A DNA stretch of 62,000 bases, taken from positions 745,927 through 807,926 of the forward strand of contig NW_019091392.1 of NCBI RefSeq assembly GCF_001949145.1, in the 5' to 3' direction. Numbering within the stretch: the stretch's first letter is position 1; the number at the start of each line of letters is the position of its first letter. The notes under the pieces are model-generated. The model searched no databases, was not told the origin of the DNA, and saw only the letters and a list, made by a program, of their open reading frames with translations. This document shows, piece after piece, positions 50,001-62,000 of this stretch. Position numbers and translations under genes: made by a program. This DNA comes from Acanthaster planci. Lineage: Eukaryota > Echinodermata > Asteroidea > Valvatida > Acanthasteridae.

Positions 50001-53000
50001 GGGATTCTAACATATGCCACCACTTCTTATCCGAACAAGAGCAAAAATGTGGAAACATAACATTTCTTTTAAGAAGTGGAGGTTTGTAGATTTTTTTAAA
50101 GCAGACGCGACGAAAACCAGAAAATTGAGCCGTGAATTTTTCTTTTTAGGCGCCGTCAAACTTACAGAAAAGTTCTTTGTTTGGTTGCTCAAGTTTCATG
50201 TCAGTTGATTCCACAAAAACCGTGCCAAATAATTGTGACACATTGCACCCCGTGCTGGTGTATTATTTACCGTCTTGTTTGTTTAATTACGTGAGTTTTA
50301 GCACGATTGCATGTAATTTTTATAAGAATTCTGAGAACAAATGGGGGGGGGGGCTACACTTGAGTCAACTTCTGGCCGTTTAGTCTAGTTTCTACTCAGT
50401 CAACGTTCTCCTATAGGAGCGAACGTCAGCTCATAAAAATCTATTTTACGTAGGTAAACCCATTCCAACACAGATGTCAATACAGTGTATGTGCACAAAT
50501 GACCATTCGAACTACGTGTTCAAACACTTGACAGTTTATTCTTATTTCACCGCAGATATCATTTACGTGTTTTGGCCTTGTTTAACTCCCAAATAGACAC
50601 GATGCTCATGAGTACAAGCTTTGACACTCGGGCTATTTGCAGGAGGATACGCGTTGGAAAACATCTTTTGTAGCCTGCAGTTGTCCCCGAAGCTGTTTGA
50701 TTTCTACACCAGTTTTTCTAAGACGGAAATGATGGCAGAAATTTCTTTATAAAGTAAGGAAGATTTACGTACGCTGTCACAGTTCGCGCTTGCGTTATGG
50801 GAATTCAGTCACACATGCTCGCTTCCAGGTCAATTTGGTTGTTTGATTTGGAATCTGTAGAGAGAGATATCGCTCCAGGCAGTTTGGGGCCCGCAGGAGG
50901 GCGCTTCACACGTTGCAGACAAAATACCATTTCTCGGTATGACCACAGCGTGATTTTCTCGGACACGCACAAGGTTGCATTGCTGTGAAATTGTACGCGA
51001 TGGATTCATTTTTGTGTGGGTCACAGTGAACACAGTTATGTTGAGGTCTATTTTAGTCCACGTTTGGGTAGAAATGTAATCTTAAGGGGACACGGTATAA
51101 GCGTTCTTCAACGAGCGGAGTCATTTTACGTTTGAGATGACCTGATGACTTGTCTGCTGAGGAAAGGAACTTATAAAAAGAAATGATATCCGTTTCTGTC
51201 TCTCTATTTTTAGTCCGAGATGTCTTAGGTGGTAACAGACAAATGGAAGGCCTACGAATAATAACAAAGAAAACCTTCAAAATTTCTGGCGCGATGCAGG
51301 AAACAAAATATGTATAGATGTGTGAATCATTTTTGAGGTCGTAAAAGGAAGCTGACGGGCAGAGCTGGCTCAATAAATTGCTGCCGACCCGCGCTTTGCC
51401 ATCTGCAGCGGGGAACAATTCTCTCAAGACGCCCTATCAAACATTAATACGTGATCAATAGGCCCGCCGAACAATGTGATTGATTTTTGCGTCGACTAAT
51501 AAAAGGTGTCGTTTAAGAAACAAAAGGGCGGAGGCAGGCGTGGAGTGGAAAATGGAGCCGTAGCTGTATGTATTATGCGCCTCACGTCTCGTACGGAGCT
51601 CAGAGCTTCTGTGTTTAACTGGACGACACTGTCTTTTGAGAGGGAGATTAAAATGGAGCTAGCAAAATGACGCATCAGGCGGAAATCCCCTCTTCATGAT
51701 AAAAAGGAGGGACAACTAAGGTTCACGAGAGGCTAAACAGCCGACAGAGTATGTTTTTAAATTAGACAACCAGCTTTTGATTTTCAAATGGAATTTAAAT
51801 AACTCTAAGCTCTCTTTTACAACCTCATATTCATAAAAAAATCATCAGATATTAGAAACAAACTCCTTTGAAGCCTCAAACGACAAGAACAAGGTCGGGG
51901 AAGTGTTGGGATATTTTCTTAGGGGAGGGGGGGCAGAGGAATGTCCTGCTTTACTTGGTTGTTATGAAAGTTATCATCGAGGGATTGATTTGGTGTGATG
52001 AACCCCATGCATTGATATTAAAATTTGTTGAGGTATGAAAAGTATACCACTTTATAGACAAATGATATTCTAGAAGTACTCATAAAGTCTGAAGGTTGAC
52101 GAAGTACCAGTACCAATGCCGCTACATAGCTTGAGTGCATGTTGAACCTAAAACGGCAAAACGCGTAGACAAATGCATTTTACTGCTTTTCCTGATACAC
52201 AGAGGATTTTGCTTCATTTTGCCTTGTCATCCAACTCTGTTAAAAGAAGGTCAAAGCCTATTATATAATGAAAAATAAAAGCTAAAGGAGTCAGGAATGA
52301 TACGTGGCAACATGCTCACAAGGACTTCGCGCAAGTACAAATGCACACATCTGGATCCTTGCTCTTTATGCTTCATCTTAGCACTACAGGGCCCATCTTC
52401 TCAACTAGATGTTCCCATGTGTGCCTTTCATGGCCACGACCCCATCTTTTCACTTCATCCTTTACGGTACTCTACGGCCATCCCGCTCCCATCAGCCCGT
52501 CTCATTCGGCGGCTGTGTCGGTCCAGTTTTAACATCCAGTCCCACCGTTATCCTTCACCCGTGGGCAGATGTCAAAGCTTCAATAAAGCACCGACCGACT
52601 TGCTTCCATGGGCTTTTTGCGAGGTTCATTCACAGGTGTCATTAATCCAATGAAGACGTCTGACGCGCCCCGCTAAAGAAAAGGTATACACCCTTAACCC
52701 CCTGCCCTCTTCACACCGTTTTGTTGACTCTGTGAAAGGGATCAGTGTGCTTCGTCTTCAGATTCGAAAAGCAGTTGGGGTGTTTTATGATAAACTAAGA
52801 ATTTTGTGAATGAAGAGCTCAGTGCTTTTGCAGTCCGGTGTAAATTGGTCACCTTTTGTGAAACATTATGAGCATTGGAATCATCAGTGATGCGGTGTTC
52901 CTGTACTGTTTTTGTGGTCCAAGACAACATTTGTTCTGAAGCAAACATGGCACGCACACGAACTCGATATGGGTCGAGTGCTTGGATATTAAGTAGGTTG

Positions 53001-56000
53001 AATTTGCAATTTAACCAAAATAATGAGGCGAATAATATTTCAAGACTTTTTTCCTTCGATTTCGAGTAATCGACTCCGTTCAGTCCCTAATAAATGTGCG
53101 ATTGACTCATTTTGTGACAGTCACACTTTTTTTTAAAGCCACGGTAGGGCAGGGGCATATACCCTCCAAGTAGAGTGAGTGTGTTACGTCAATTTAGCCG
53201 GGGATCGCAGCTCGACAAGACACTTAGTTTTTCAAACTTTATCTTTACATCATTGAGAGGAGATGATAACGTTTTTGCGTTTTTTCTTTTACACATTTCA
53301 TCAACAACTTTGAAAATAATAACTTCAATAATTTCAACTATGAAAATAATAAAAAATATGGTTTAATGTATAAAATACTTTAAAGGCTTGAACTACAAGT
53401 CCGCGTCAGAAAGAAATAAGAAGGAGCTGATTTTTTTTTTATCAAGTGGGAAATGTCTGCCTTCAAATCTTTTTAATTACCGCACTAGAATTGTTTGCTG
53501 CGCCTGTTGCGTGAGAACGGTCTGGTTGTGTTCTTAGAAAAAAAATTAATCACGCTGTGACCGGGCCTCAACACGAACGGCTGGAAAGAAAATCACTTGG
53601 TGTTAATTAGTTATTTGTGATCGGGGGAGTTAATTATTTCGCCTTTGGTGGGTATGTCTTGGTGATGTGAGACCTTTTGTGTTTGCCATGGGCCCAGAAG
53701 CGTAGGGAATTTGTGGTGTATTACTGCTCGATTAATTCAATACGCGGAGGATTCGGACCCAAGCGCCCCTTCCACGTAATGCAGTTATTAATAGCGAAAT
53801 GCGAGAAACATGGCGGGAACACGTTTCGCACGTGTTGCCAATGTTCATAACGCGGGGGCTACTTTAATTGCTAACCTGTTGCTGTTCATAATAATTTCCA
53901 AGAGGTCTATGCATCTTTTTGTATTACATTCTCTGGTGTCAGATTAAGGTGGGATGGAGGGCCCAGTCGGACCAGGGAGGGGTGTGTGACAGGATTCATC
54001 GGACCACGCAGGCCAGGTTTTACTTTCATCCATAGGTCTAATACAGATTTGGGCGTTTTGCCTTCACTTGATATGCCTCAATATCATCTGCAGCTACTAC
54101 AGATTTTTTTTAACGAAATATTAAGCAAAAAAATTAAGAAATATGCTGGGTCACTTCACTGTTTATTCCTTGCATTTTTGTCTTGATCTTTGATTTTCCG
54201 AAGCAGAACCGTGATCGCCGTTGAAATATGAAATACGAACTCCTTTGAAAAAAAAATCTTATTATCAGTCCTGCGCATGACGTAGTGTAAACCAAATTAA
54301 CATAATTAAGGTGACATGGAGGTCACTGCAACAATTTACTGTTGTAGGTATAGCCTATGTGGAAGGAAAACAGATATCGGATTTCATAAGGGTCTAAATT
54401 TACACACTTCACTAAAATTTAGTTGCTTTTGGAGTCTTAAGGTAAGTGCACGGCTCTGGGCCCAATGTCACGGCACTGCCTAAGCACACAATTTTATGCT
54501 AACAATGGCTCCGTGTATTTCATCTACACTGTCTTAGTAGGCACAACAAAAGGCACGCCAAACTTGTTTGAGTAACATTTGCTTATCTTAGTAACGTAAT
54601 AATGAAAATTCCCATGTGCGCCACAGACATTGTCTGTAAATGCATGCCTGTGCAATGTTTGTGCTAAGCACAGCAGCAATGAAATACCTATACCGTAAAG
54701 CAATTTTTTGTGCTATGGGTTGAAGTACCACAAGGAAATTGGACCCTATACAATGACCCGGACTTGGTCACCCAAAATGATGGCATCAATATCTCTGGTA
54801 ATCCTAAAACGAACGTGCACGGACCAACTTGGAGCATTAAGTGCCAATCCTTTTTTAAATTTTTATAAAAGAATTTAAAACCTCAAGGCACTGAAGACCT
54901 CATTTGACATTGTAATTAGGGTCCTCCTATGTGCTCGTATCCATTCAGCTCCGCCCATGAACCGATTCGTCAGTGAAACAAACTCGACTCGACAGTTGAG
55001 CTTACAAATCCACGGAGAACGCGCCAGACGGGACACCATACCACCCAAAGGAAAGAAAAAGGAAAGTTTTGTTGCCTTCATAATAGCCCACACCAAACAA
55101 TCTATTTACCCGCCATTCTGCCGGTAACTGGTGGGCAAATACGGACATAAAGAGGGGCCATAGTGCCTCCAATGTCGGTGTGTTTTCTCTCCTTTTATAC
55201 TGTCCTCTTGCTAAATTTCTTCCGCTTGGTTTGATCTCTGAGCCCCTGCAAATAACCCCCCGTCGTAAATGTACCCAGTCGATTTGCTGATCCGTAGGGT
55301 ACATACAAGCCCCACACAATCCCCGATCTCCACTCCTCTGTTGTTAGATTTCTTTTTGGTCGATGATTTGCGGTGGTCATGTCTGACTTTTTCCTCCTCC
55401 TTTATTTGGGCACCAGTTAAATCTTGGGTGTCAACATGATCTGGGTCAAAAGTCAAACGGAAAAGTTGAAGAAAATAATGTCCCGCGGTTCGTCTGATAC
55501 CATCGTCGTACTTATGATAACTTTGCTGTTTAGCTGCTCAAAGCATAGCAGTTGAGTTTATTTCATTGGATACATTACGGCCCATTTCAAAAACACACTT
55601 CTTGATCCCTTGTCGGGCAGGTCTTCGGAGCAGTTCCCTGTTATACCTCTTAATGTTACTATAGTCTTTCTTTGGATATTTTCGCATATCTATGGATACA
55701 AGTAAGAAAGAAAACTAAGTAATCGTACTTACACCGCAGGAAAACAGACAGACAAGAAAGAAAACAGCTCATTCGTTTTGTTTAACTATCAACGTAAAAA
55801 TAAGGGAGACTTTGGTGTTTCATGACAGAAGAGAATGTCTATGTTGATTGTTAGTGTTTGCTTCCTGTACCACCACACCTCAGGTGTTGTAGTGTTGCCC
55901 TCCAAGGAAAGAAGCAACCGGTTTTTTGCTCCTTTTCCCGGCCATCGATTGTCCCTACAATTCTCTACATTCGGCCTTTATCCCGAAATTCACTTTCCAA

Positions 56001-59000
56001 TTAACGAGCACAATGGGTGGGCGTTTGCCCCACTAATAGCGGCGTAATTAGCCCACAATAGCCCAGTCTATGCTAGTCTCCGAGAGCGTGCCGCCATCAA
56101 TATCCTATTACCACCAAACCAGTGGTTGCCTTATCTCGGTCTGTCTTTTCCTTTTTCTACTTTTGCCATCATCATCATCGTTATCATCTTCCTCTTTTTT
56201 AATAAAGGCAGACGGGTAATATTAGAAAGTCCTCGAAGCTATATCTCTGGGGTGAGTTTCCGGAGCTTTATTTGTACCAGGGCTCGCCACCGGGCCGACC
56301 TTGCCAATCTCGCGGAACCGAGGCGGGCCATTATGTGTCGGGCTTCACTCCCCTCCCTCCACGAAGAAAATCACCCTGCGAGCTTAAGAGTGTAACAAAA
56401 GCAGCTTATCTACGGTAGCTTTGAGAAGATTACTGGGACCTCTTCCCACGACCTAAAGCCTGCGTGCTAGCATTTTCCCCGGACCATTAGCAGAAAGTGC
56501 CACTTTTTTATCTCTCTTAACTTGAGAAACCCGTCAATATTACCGTAGCGAGTAGCTATAGCCGGCGGGGTCAAGCCAGCGTTAGACCTCGGGCCGAGAA
56601 TGAAAAGAGGCGATTAACAGTCTAAATTTGGTCCCGTCTCATCGAGACAAGCTATGCTCATCTACTTGTTTTTGTCGCACGTGACTATGTGGTCAGGTTT
56701 GTGTACACCCGAGCCAAGACCGTATCCAGGCCGACCGTTTCCCCGAGACAATAGCCCAGGTGTTCCGTTGAAAGTTGCCAGTCGATATCCTCAACTGGCC
56801 GCGAGATGACCCGCTTTGTGCCAACCAGTTACACCCTAAGGAACCCATCACTTCAAGGACAAGACGAAAAGGTGAAAATCGAAAATCGACACAAAACGAA
56901 CGTTCATCTCTCTTTAAAGCATAAAAAAAGATTACCGATACTCAATTTAAAGATTTTATTTTACCTGCAACGACGAAACACCCCTAAGTAATACTGATCT
57001 GTCTTTTGTGTGTCGCGTACGATCAAGAGTATAAACATTGTAAATAAGAACAGTTTATAAACAGAATGCAAAACAACATTGTAGAGGAAAGACAAAATAC
57101 CTTCAATCTTTGGCGCTTTATGCCCGAAACCATAAGGTTTAAAGGTTCCTTAGCTTCACGTTAAACCTCTAAATCTTCAAAATATCAAGATCAGAGAGAA
57201 AGTAAGGATGAAACATTATTTGATCACGCGGGTTTGTTCTCATTTCGAGCCTTAAAGTCATTAGAACTAAGGAATGGTGTGTACAGACGATGGAGATGGG
57301 TTCGCTGTTTTAAGGAAGATGACGAAGAACAAGGCTTTACAGCTAGAGATGTGCTCCAAAATAGTTGATCATGACGTCATGAGCCATACAATCCTCAAAA
57401 CTGCGTTTTGTTTACAAACATTGTAAGGTGACAATAATCACTTTGCGCAAAAATTAACAGTGGTTTGCGAACGACTTGTCCTCAACACGCCCATTCACGC
57501 CCCATCATTCCAGAGGACGGAATCCAAATTTATCTTTGGAAATGTTTCTTGCTAATTCAGTCCATCCTACAGCTGCATGATCTTTAAATGCTAACCAATT
57601 CTATTCTTTTGATGGGTGTTTCTTGAAAAGAAAGCAGCGTATAGAATTTATCAACCACAAGGCAATGGCGTTGAGGTACAGTCTGATCCATCACCAGTCA
57701 TGTTGCTCTTTTTTCGTCATGAGGTACAGCAGACTGGGAGATTTCTTTCGTGAATTATTATTGGCACGTCATTCTCGGCTCGGCAAACTTGAAAGCCTTT
57801 TCTGAGTATGAAAGGGAAGAAACGACCGGGGATGAGATTTGGTCACACCTCGTTAACAACCCCACCCAAAAAACCTCAAACCCTGTAGCGTTTTCTGGAG
57901 TCAAGCTGTAAAGATAAATCCCAATCAGAAATTGGGGCGTCTTATCACAGTGGGTTTTAAAAGTGGTATGAACATCGATCTCTGTCGATTGATGATCTGA
58001 AGATAAACTCAGTTGGTCCTTTGCGACACAGAAAACTGGCGATGCGATACAGCCGTACCACAGAGGCATAGATCGATCCCTAAATACCAGTATAGGAGTC
58101 GTGAAGCTCTGCGCGTGAAAATGCTCCTATCATATAATTGTTGGACAAATGACACACCAATGTGCGATGGAAATAGCGTGCTGAACACGAGTGGAGATCC
58201 AGAACCAAATTTCCAGGGGCAATTTGTCTTTATGGTGGCTAAAAATGTGAGAGTGATTTTAAGGTAACCCCTGCGGTCTATTGGAGGGTGAGGCTGAAAT
58301 TCGAGGTTTTTATGCACTTTGGGAAGGAAAGGGAATGTAACAGTCACCTAAATCGTTCTTCTATTGTTATTATTATCATTATTAATGTTATAGAAAACAC
58401 AGTACCAAACAAAAGCGCTTTTTTTGAAGGGGAGAAAATTCCCCGTTTTCCTCTTCATTGAATCTGCCAATACCCAAACACACTCGGAACGGAACGATGG
58501 CTGATATACGTTATAATTCGTTGAGATCTTCCCTTCTCATGAGATCAGGGTGACTTCAGGCTTCCTTTTTAATGCCATTATACTAACCCTTGTTGACCAC
58601 TATGTGCTGTGTTAATCAGCCGTCCCACTTTGTCCAATCCAATGTGGAGATTGTGAAAAAAATCGGCGTATTTGTCAGTGCGTAAATCAGATTTGATTCC
58701 GGTCTCAAATTGCTTATACCATTAATGCAGAGGCAGCCATTTTTTCCCCAGAAATATCACCTTTGACTTAATGCCATAGTGTCTAATACGACTGTGCAGA
58801 AAGTGCAGACCCAATCGGATTTTTTTGCTGGTTGCGAATCTTGTCAGTGGCACCCGTCACGGGTGAAAACCCTGGGCAGAGATCCAGCCCACTTTTTGCT
58901 CAATATGACCGAGTGAGATTACTGCAAAGTAAATCGAGCATATTATGCATATCCCCTCATCCACAAATATAAAGCAAGGCATATACATGGCAAGTGCGTG

Positions 59001-61253
59001 CCTCACAACACTACAGCAGAATTTCGAATAGAGATCGGGGGAAAAAGGTAGTAGCAGAGCATAGAATTTGCCACTTGTCTGGTTCCACTGCATTGCAATA
59101 ATATGTAATGCATTGACAAGCTGCCCTGCTCTCCCCTCCGGGAACGGCTCTAAAAAGCCCGTCATTTCACCCCTCAGCTCACCACAAAAGCGGCTGGTTG
59201 AACAAGGGTTGATTCGGTTTCGTGCACCCTGGCTTGCGAGCCTTCCTTTTGGCATGCTTTCACAGCTAAACACCGTCTGAATGCTCTTTTTTGTTCGATT
59301 TATGCAAGGATAACCTCACCAACAAAGTGCCCCGTTTCTCGGCCGCGCAGGCCAGCATTCTTGGCACAAGCACTGCGCAGAAAAAACAGAAATGACACAG
59401 AGACAAAATAATACGAACTTCATCAGCCCGGATGATTATAATCATACCTTTCTGTGGCTGTGAAGCTGTAAAGTGCTTGATACAAGTTTTTGCTCTCTCA
59501 GGTACACAGCATGCCGTGAAGGTTATTTTAACCTAGAGGTCGTGCTGTCCTACACGGAAGTCACGGAAGTTTACAGTTTACATTGATTTCAATGAGAACT
59601 TTCACTTTGCCAAAGAGGGGGACTCAGAAATAAAGCTAACCTTTATTATATTCGTTGACGTTATTCATTTACTACAGAGATTTGGGTGTCTGTTCTTCTC
59701 ATTTATCTACTCCTTTTGCCAGAAAACAAGTCTAGTCACTGCATTTATATTCCATATGATAACTGTTATACAAAGTGATGCCTCCGCCGGTGCCATACAG
59801 ACCAACATTGCTCCCCTCCAGATGAGGCATCCTTACGAAAAAAAACCTGCCCTTCTTCGACACAGAGGGCGGTTTTCACAAGCCTTGCTCGCTCTCTCAA
59901 TGTTGGCGTGCCCAATGCCGTATGTCGGCTGTTTCCTCATAAATAAACATAAATGGCAGATAATGGACGGAGGGGCTACCATATGATTGACAGCGAGGCC
60001 CGGAATATTTTATGTTAAAATCCTCGACTTGCTGATAGATGCAGCTTTTCTCAAAAGTGGAATAATTTTCAACAGATAAAGAAAACCACCCTCCAAACTA
60101 TAGAAATCAAATATCTGTGAGCAAATTAATTTTAGACATTTGAAATGGCTCGGTTAACAAATTACTTTTGCTGACAGACTCAACTTTGAGAAAAATTAAA
60201 TCGTTTGTTTTAAATTATGAGTGACTGTAAAATAAATATTCACCAAATTGGGCTTATTTTAGTTTGTGATCATTTGGGGGATTTTTCGTTGGTCTTACAC
60301 ACGAAATATAAAAAGAAAATCTAGTACAGTGCTCTTACATGTTTTGTTTTGTTCGGATAGTTATTTTGGGCTTTTGAGTCAAAGATTAACCGGCTACATC
60401 TGATGCTTATTAACAGACCTCTTTTGGTATAGACGGGCCGGCAGTTGAAATAAAGAGCTGACATTTTCGCACCTAGGTGCGAGTACATTGTCGGCCGCGT
60501 TCTGCAAAGAAAAGTTGCACCGTGGAAAAGCTGGAGTTGACGGCTTTTATTAGGTGCTGTGACCGCTGACCAGTTGGCTTTCTGTTAACAGGGAAAGACC
60601 GGTAACAACGCGGCTGAGTTGGGACTAGGAGCCGCCTATTATATCGGGAATTCGGCTCAGAGAGCGAATAAGGATCCTGTGAACTGCTGGTGCAGTGCCG
60701 ACACTGGAACAGGGTCATTTTCTCCCCATTAAACTCCCAGCCATAAAGAAAAACCCCATGGTTCATGTTATTGCTTTCCGTGTACCTATTGAATATTCTC
60801 CTTTACTGATCATTGTGGTACGTGTACGTGTCAGAACATAGGACCGGCTTGATAATCATTCCAACAATAGGGGTGACGTCATGCTTGAGCTGAGCCAGTC
60901 ACCTACATGGACGGTTCCCCCCAAGACCCGTCACGTCGCTTGCTCGCTCAGGTGTGGAAAGCTACCCTTTTGCACTCGCCGATATCCATTCTTCTTGTTA
61001 TTTTCTGCCATGTCACCATTTTCAGGAAATCATAATAAGAGGTACAAAAAGCTAACTCGCTCGATAATCACGGTAACAATGACTTTTTTCCATGGGAGTA
61101 TTTTGGACGGTGTGCGGTTGAGTTGGGCTAAAATTTGGTAGATGCAGAAAAATGCACGCGGGGAAACTATCCCGTGTGGTTGAAGTTCTGTTGTTCGGAG
61201 TGTTTGGCTGCTTCTCAGTGATTGACACTTGTAGCGGTTCAATACAAAACGTC
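44054..61253. other. Long gene-free flank of foxA
   Basis: About 17 kb with no supportable coding exon and notably few repeats compared with the left half. Several blocks are GC-richer and carry dense transcription-factor-like words. TTAATTA-type homeodomain words occur at 53603-53636 and 53729-53795. Sox (ACAAT) and TAATTAG words occur at 56009-56062. A Su(H)-like TTCCCACG is at 56453-56460, a full CRE ATGACGTCAT at 57371-57380, a Fox site TGTTTAC at 57409-57415 and a T-box half-site TCACACCT at 57843-57850. FoxA genes are known for distributed upstream enhancers. Individual motif calls are weak, but the overall picture of regulatory DNA is reasonable. A 179-codon ORF at 44979-45518 is discussed among the findings. 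Confidence 0.5.
60861..60881 (+). promoter_or_regulatory. Sox and CRE words upstream of foxA
   Basis: CAACAATAG (a Sox-type site) is followed three bases later by TGACGTCA, a perfect cAMP-response palindrome at 60874-60881, about 680 bases before the foxA start codon. Assignment is by motif only. Confidence 0.35.
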
Positions 61254-61260
61254 TATAAAT
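61254..61260 (+). promoter_or_regulatory. foxA: Candidate foxA TATA box
   Basis: TATAAAT lies 300 bases before the ATG and would give a leader of about 270 bases. An alternative TATAAT lies at 61401-61406. Between them are GGGCGTGGCC (Klf/Sp type, 61331-61340), TATTAATTAG (homeodomain, 61341-61350) and TATTTAC (Fox type, 61364-61370). The alternative overlaps TAATCC (Otx type, 61403-61408). Which box is used cannot be told from sequence. Confidence 0.35.
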
Positions 61261-61553
61261 GGGTGGTCCGTCAGGCCAATTTGTCAGCAGCGAATGAATG
61301 GTGCCGATGATTTGCCTCTGCACAACCTGGGGGCGTGGCCTATTAATTAGCCTACGTTGTACGTATTTACATAGGTCACTTCGCTCTACAGCCTGGCGCA
61401 TATAATCCTCACCAATGCACTAGTGAGGGATGACAGTTTGAATACACACGCACACCCGTACGGAACACGGATTGGAGTGTCTTGCGCCACTGATAGAGAC
61501 AGACTGAGGCACACGCACAGAGAGAGGGTATCCCAACGAATAGAGGGGAACCC

Positions 61554-62000
61554 ATGGCAAACAGCGCCATGATTTCGCCCAAGTCGGCCTACCACCCTGC
61601 TAGCTCTCCAACGCTCCAGAATATGAATTCCATGGGAGCAATGGGTCCGATGAGCACCATGAGCAACTCCATGAGCCCCATCAACACCATGGGCCACCAG
61701 ATGAACTCCTACACAAACGGGATGTCGGCGGCAGCGGCGGCCGGAGGCATGGGCTCCATGTCCACCATGTCCACTATGAGCATGAACGGGGGCATGGGCA
61801 GTATGCCGGCCAACCTGAACTCTATGAGCGGCATGAACTCCATGACGGCGGCCGGCATGACCGGCTTCAACGGCATGAACGGCATGGGCACGATGAACAG
61901 CATGAACGGCATCAACAACTCGGCGGCGATGAGCATGAGGCTGGCTGCCCAGGCACAGGCGCAGGCTGACACGCTGAACCGCGTCCGGGCAGAGAAGACC
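61554..62000 (+). CDS. foxA: FoxA forkhead transcription factor, N-terminal part (runs off the window)
   Basis: FoxA (HNF3 family) is a nuclear pioneer transcription factor that specifies endoderm, foregut and pharynx in deuterostomes. The first 149 codons are present and open to the window end. An in-frame TAG at 61494-61496 with no intervening ATG fixes 61554 as the first possible start. The peptide opens MANSAMISPKSAYHPAS and is extremely rich in Met, Ser, Asn and Gly in repeated NSM/GMN units. It has five alanines at 59-63 and a QAQAQA stretch at 133-138. It ends LNRVRAEKT, the segment that in FoxA proteins leads directly into YRRSYTHAKPPYSYISL, the start of the forkhead domain. The DNA-binding domain itself therefore lies just outside the window. 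No intron is seen. Assignment to FoxA rather than another Fox class rests on the RAEKT lead-in and the Met-rich N-terminus. Confidence 0.9.
   Translation, partial: MANSAMISPKSAYHPASSPTLQNMNSMGAMGPMSTMSNSMSPINTMGHQMNSYTNGMSAAAAAGGMGSMSTMSTMSMNGGMGSMPANLNSMSGMNSMTAAGMTGFNGMNGMGTMNSMNGINNSAAMSMRLAAQAQAQADTLNRVRAEKT

Noticed and set aside
61386-61972. Two minus-strand ORFs of 103 and 87 codons
   Set aside because: Antisense to the foxA leader and coding sequence. The Met/Ala/Pro-rich translations mirror the repetitive ATG codons.
1-62000. CRISPR array, prophage or bacterial operon
   Set aside because: The introns, SINEs and FoxA gene show the DNA is animal. No spaced-repeat array was seen.

Overview
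This window is eukaryotic nuclear DNA. It is sparsely coding, has GT-AG introns, dispersed repeats, a tRNA-headed SINE and assembly gaps (single Ns at 1179 and 27807, and an N block at 33356-34068). The start of a FoxA transcription factor, a four-exon mitochondrial sulfite oxidase, and a repeat landscape rich in ACATGT, AGGCCTA and AGGGCGCT words suggest a marine invertebrate deuterostome. An echinoderm, perhaps a sea star, is my best guess, judged mainly from the style of the FoxA N-terminus. That is inference; species was not determined.

Layout. 1-2334: two nearly identical ~1.15 kb copies joined at a single N, followed by an ACTAGT-rich palindrome. 2450-5787: noncoding, with a 54-bp tandem duplication and a minus-strand SINE. 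5788-10446: sulfite oxidase (suox) on the minus strand, complete in four coding exons (606 codons plus stop), with a 312-bp foldback element in intron 2. 10447-23985: noncoding, with CRE-bearing diverged repeats, a 25-bp x3 tandem, a dense cluster of GATTGAAA/TTTCAATC words and one weak transposase remnant. 24251-25192: an intact intronless plus-strand gene of 313 codons that I do not recognise, with a TATA box and upstream ORFs. 25193-44037: repeat-rich DNA holding a 2.1-kb hAT-like element with target-site duplications, a second SINE, a second foldback element, an inverted repeat pair and the assembly gap. 44038-44053: an excellent match to the CTCF core. 44054-61253: a long gene-free stretch upstream of foxA. 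61554-62000: the first 149 codons of foxA, stopping just before the forkhead domain.

The genes do not form an operon or a pathway. Sulfite oxidase is a housekeeping enzyme of the mitochondrial intermembrane space. FoxA is an endoderm and pharynx regulator, and the ~36 kb between the orphan gene and foxA is most naturally read as its regulatory territory. I found no CRISPR array, rRNA gene, functional tRNA gene or virus-like gene. The observations most worth following are the intact orphan gene, the hAT-like element, the GATTGAAA cluster, the CTCF-like site in the foxA flank, and the two single-N junctions that look like unmerged assembly overlaps.
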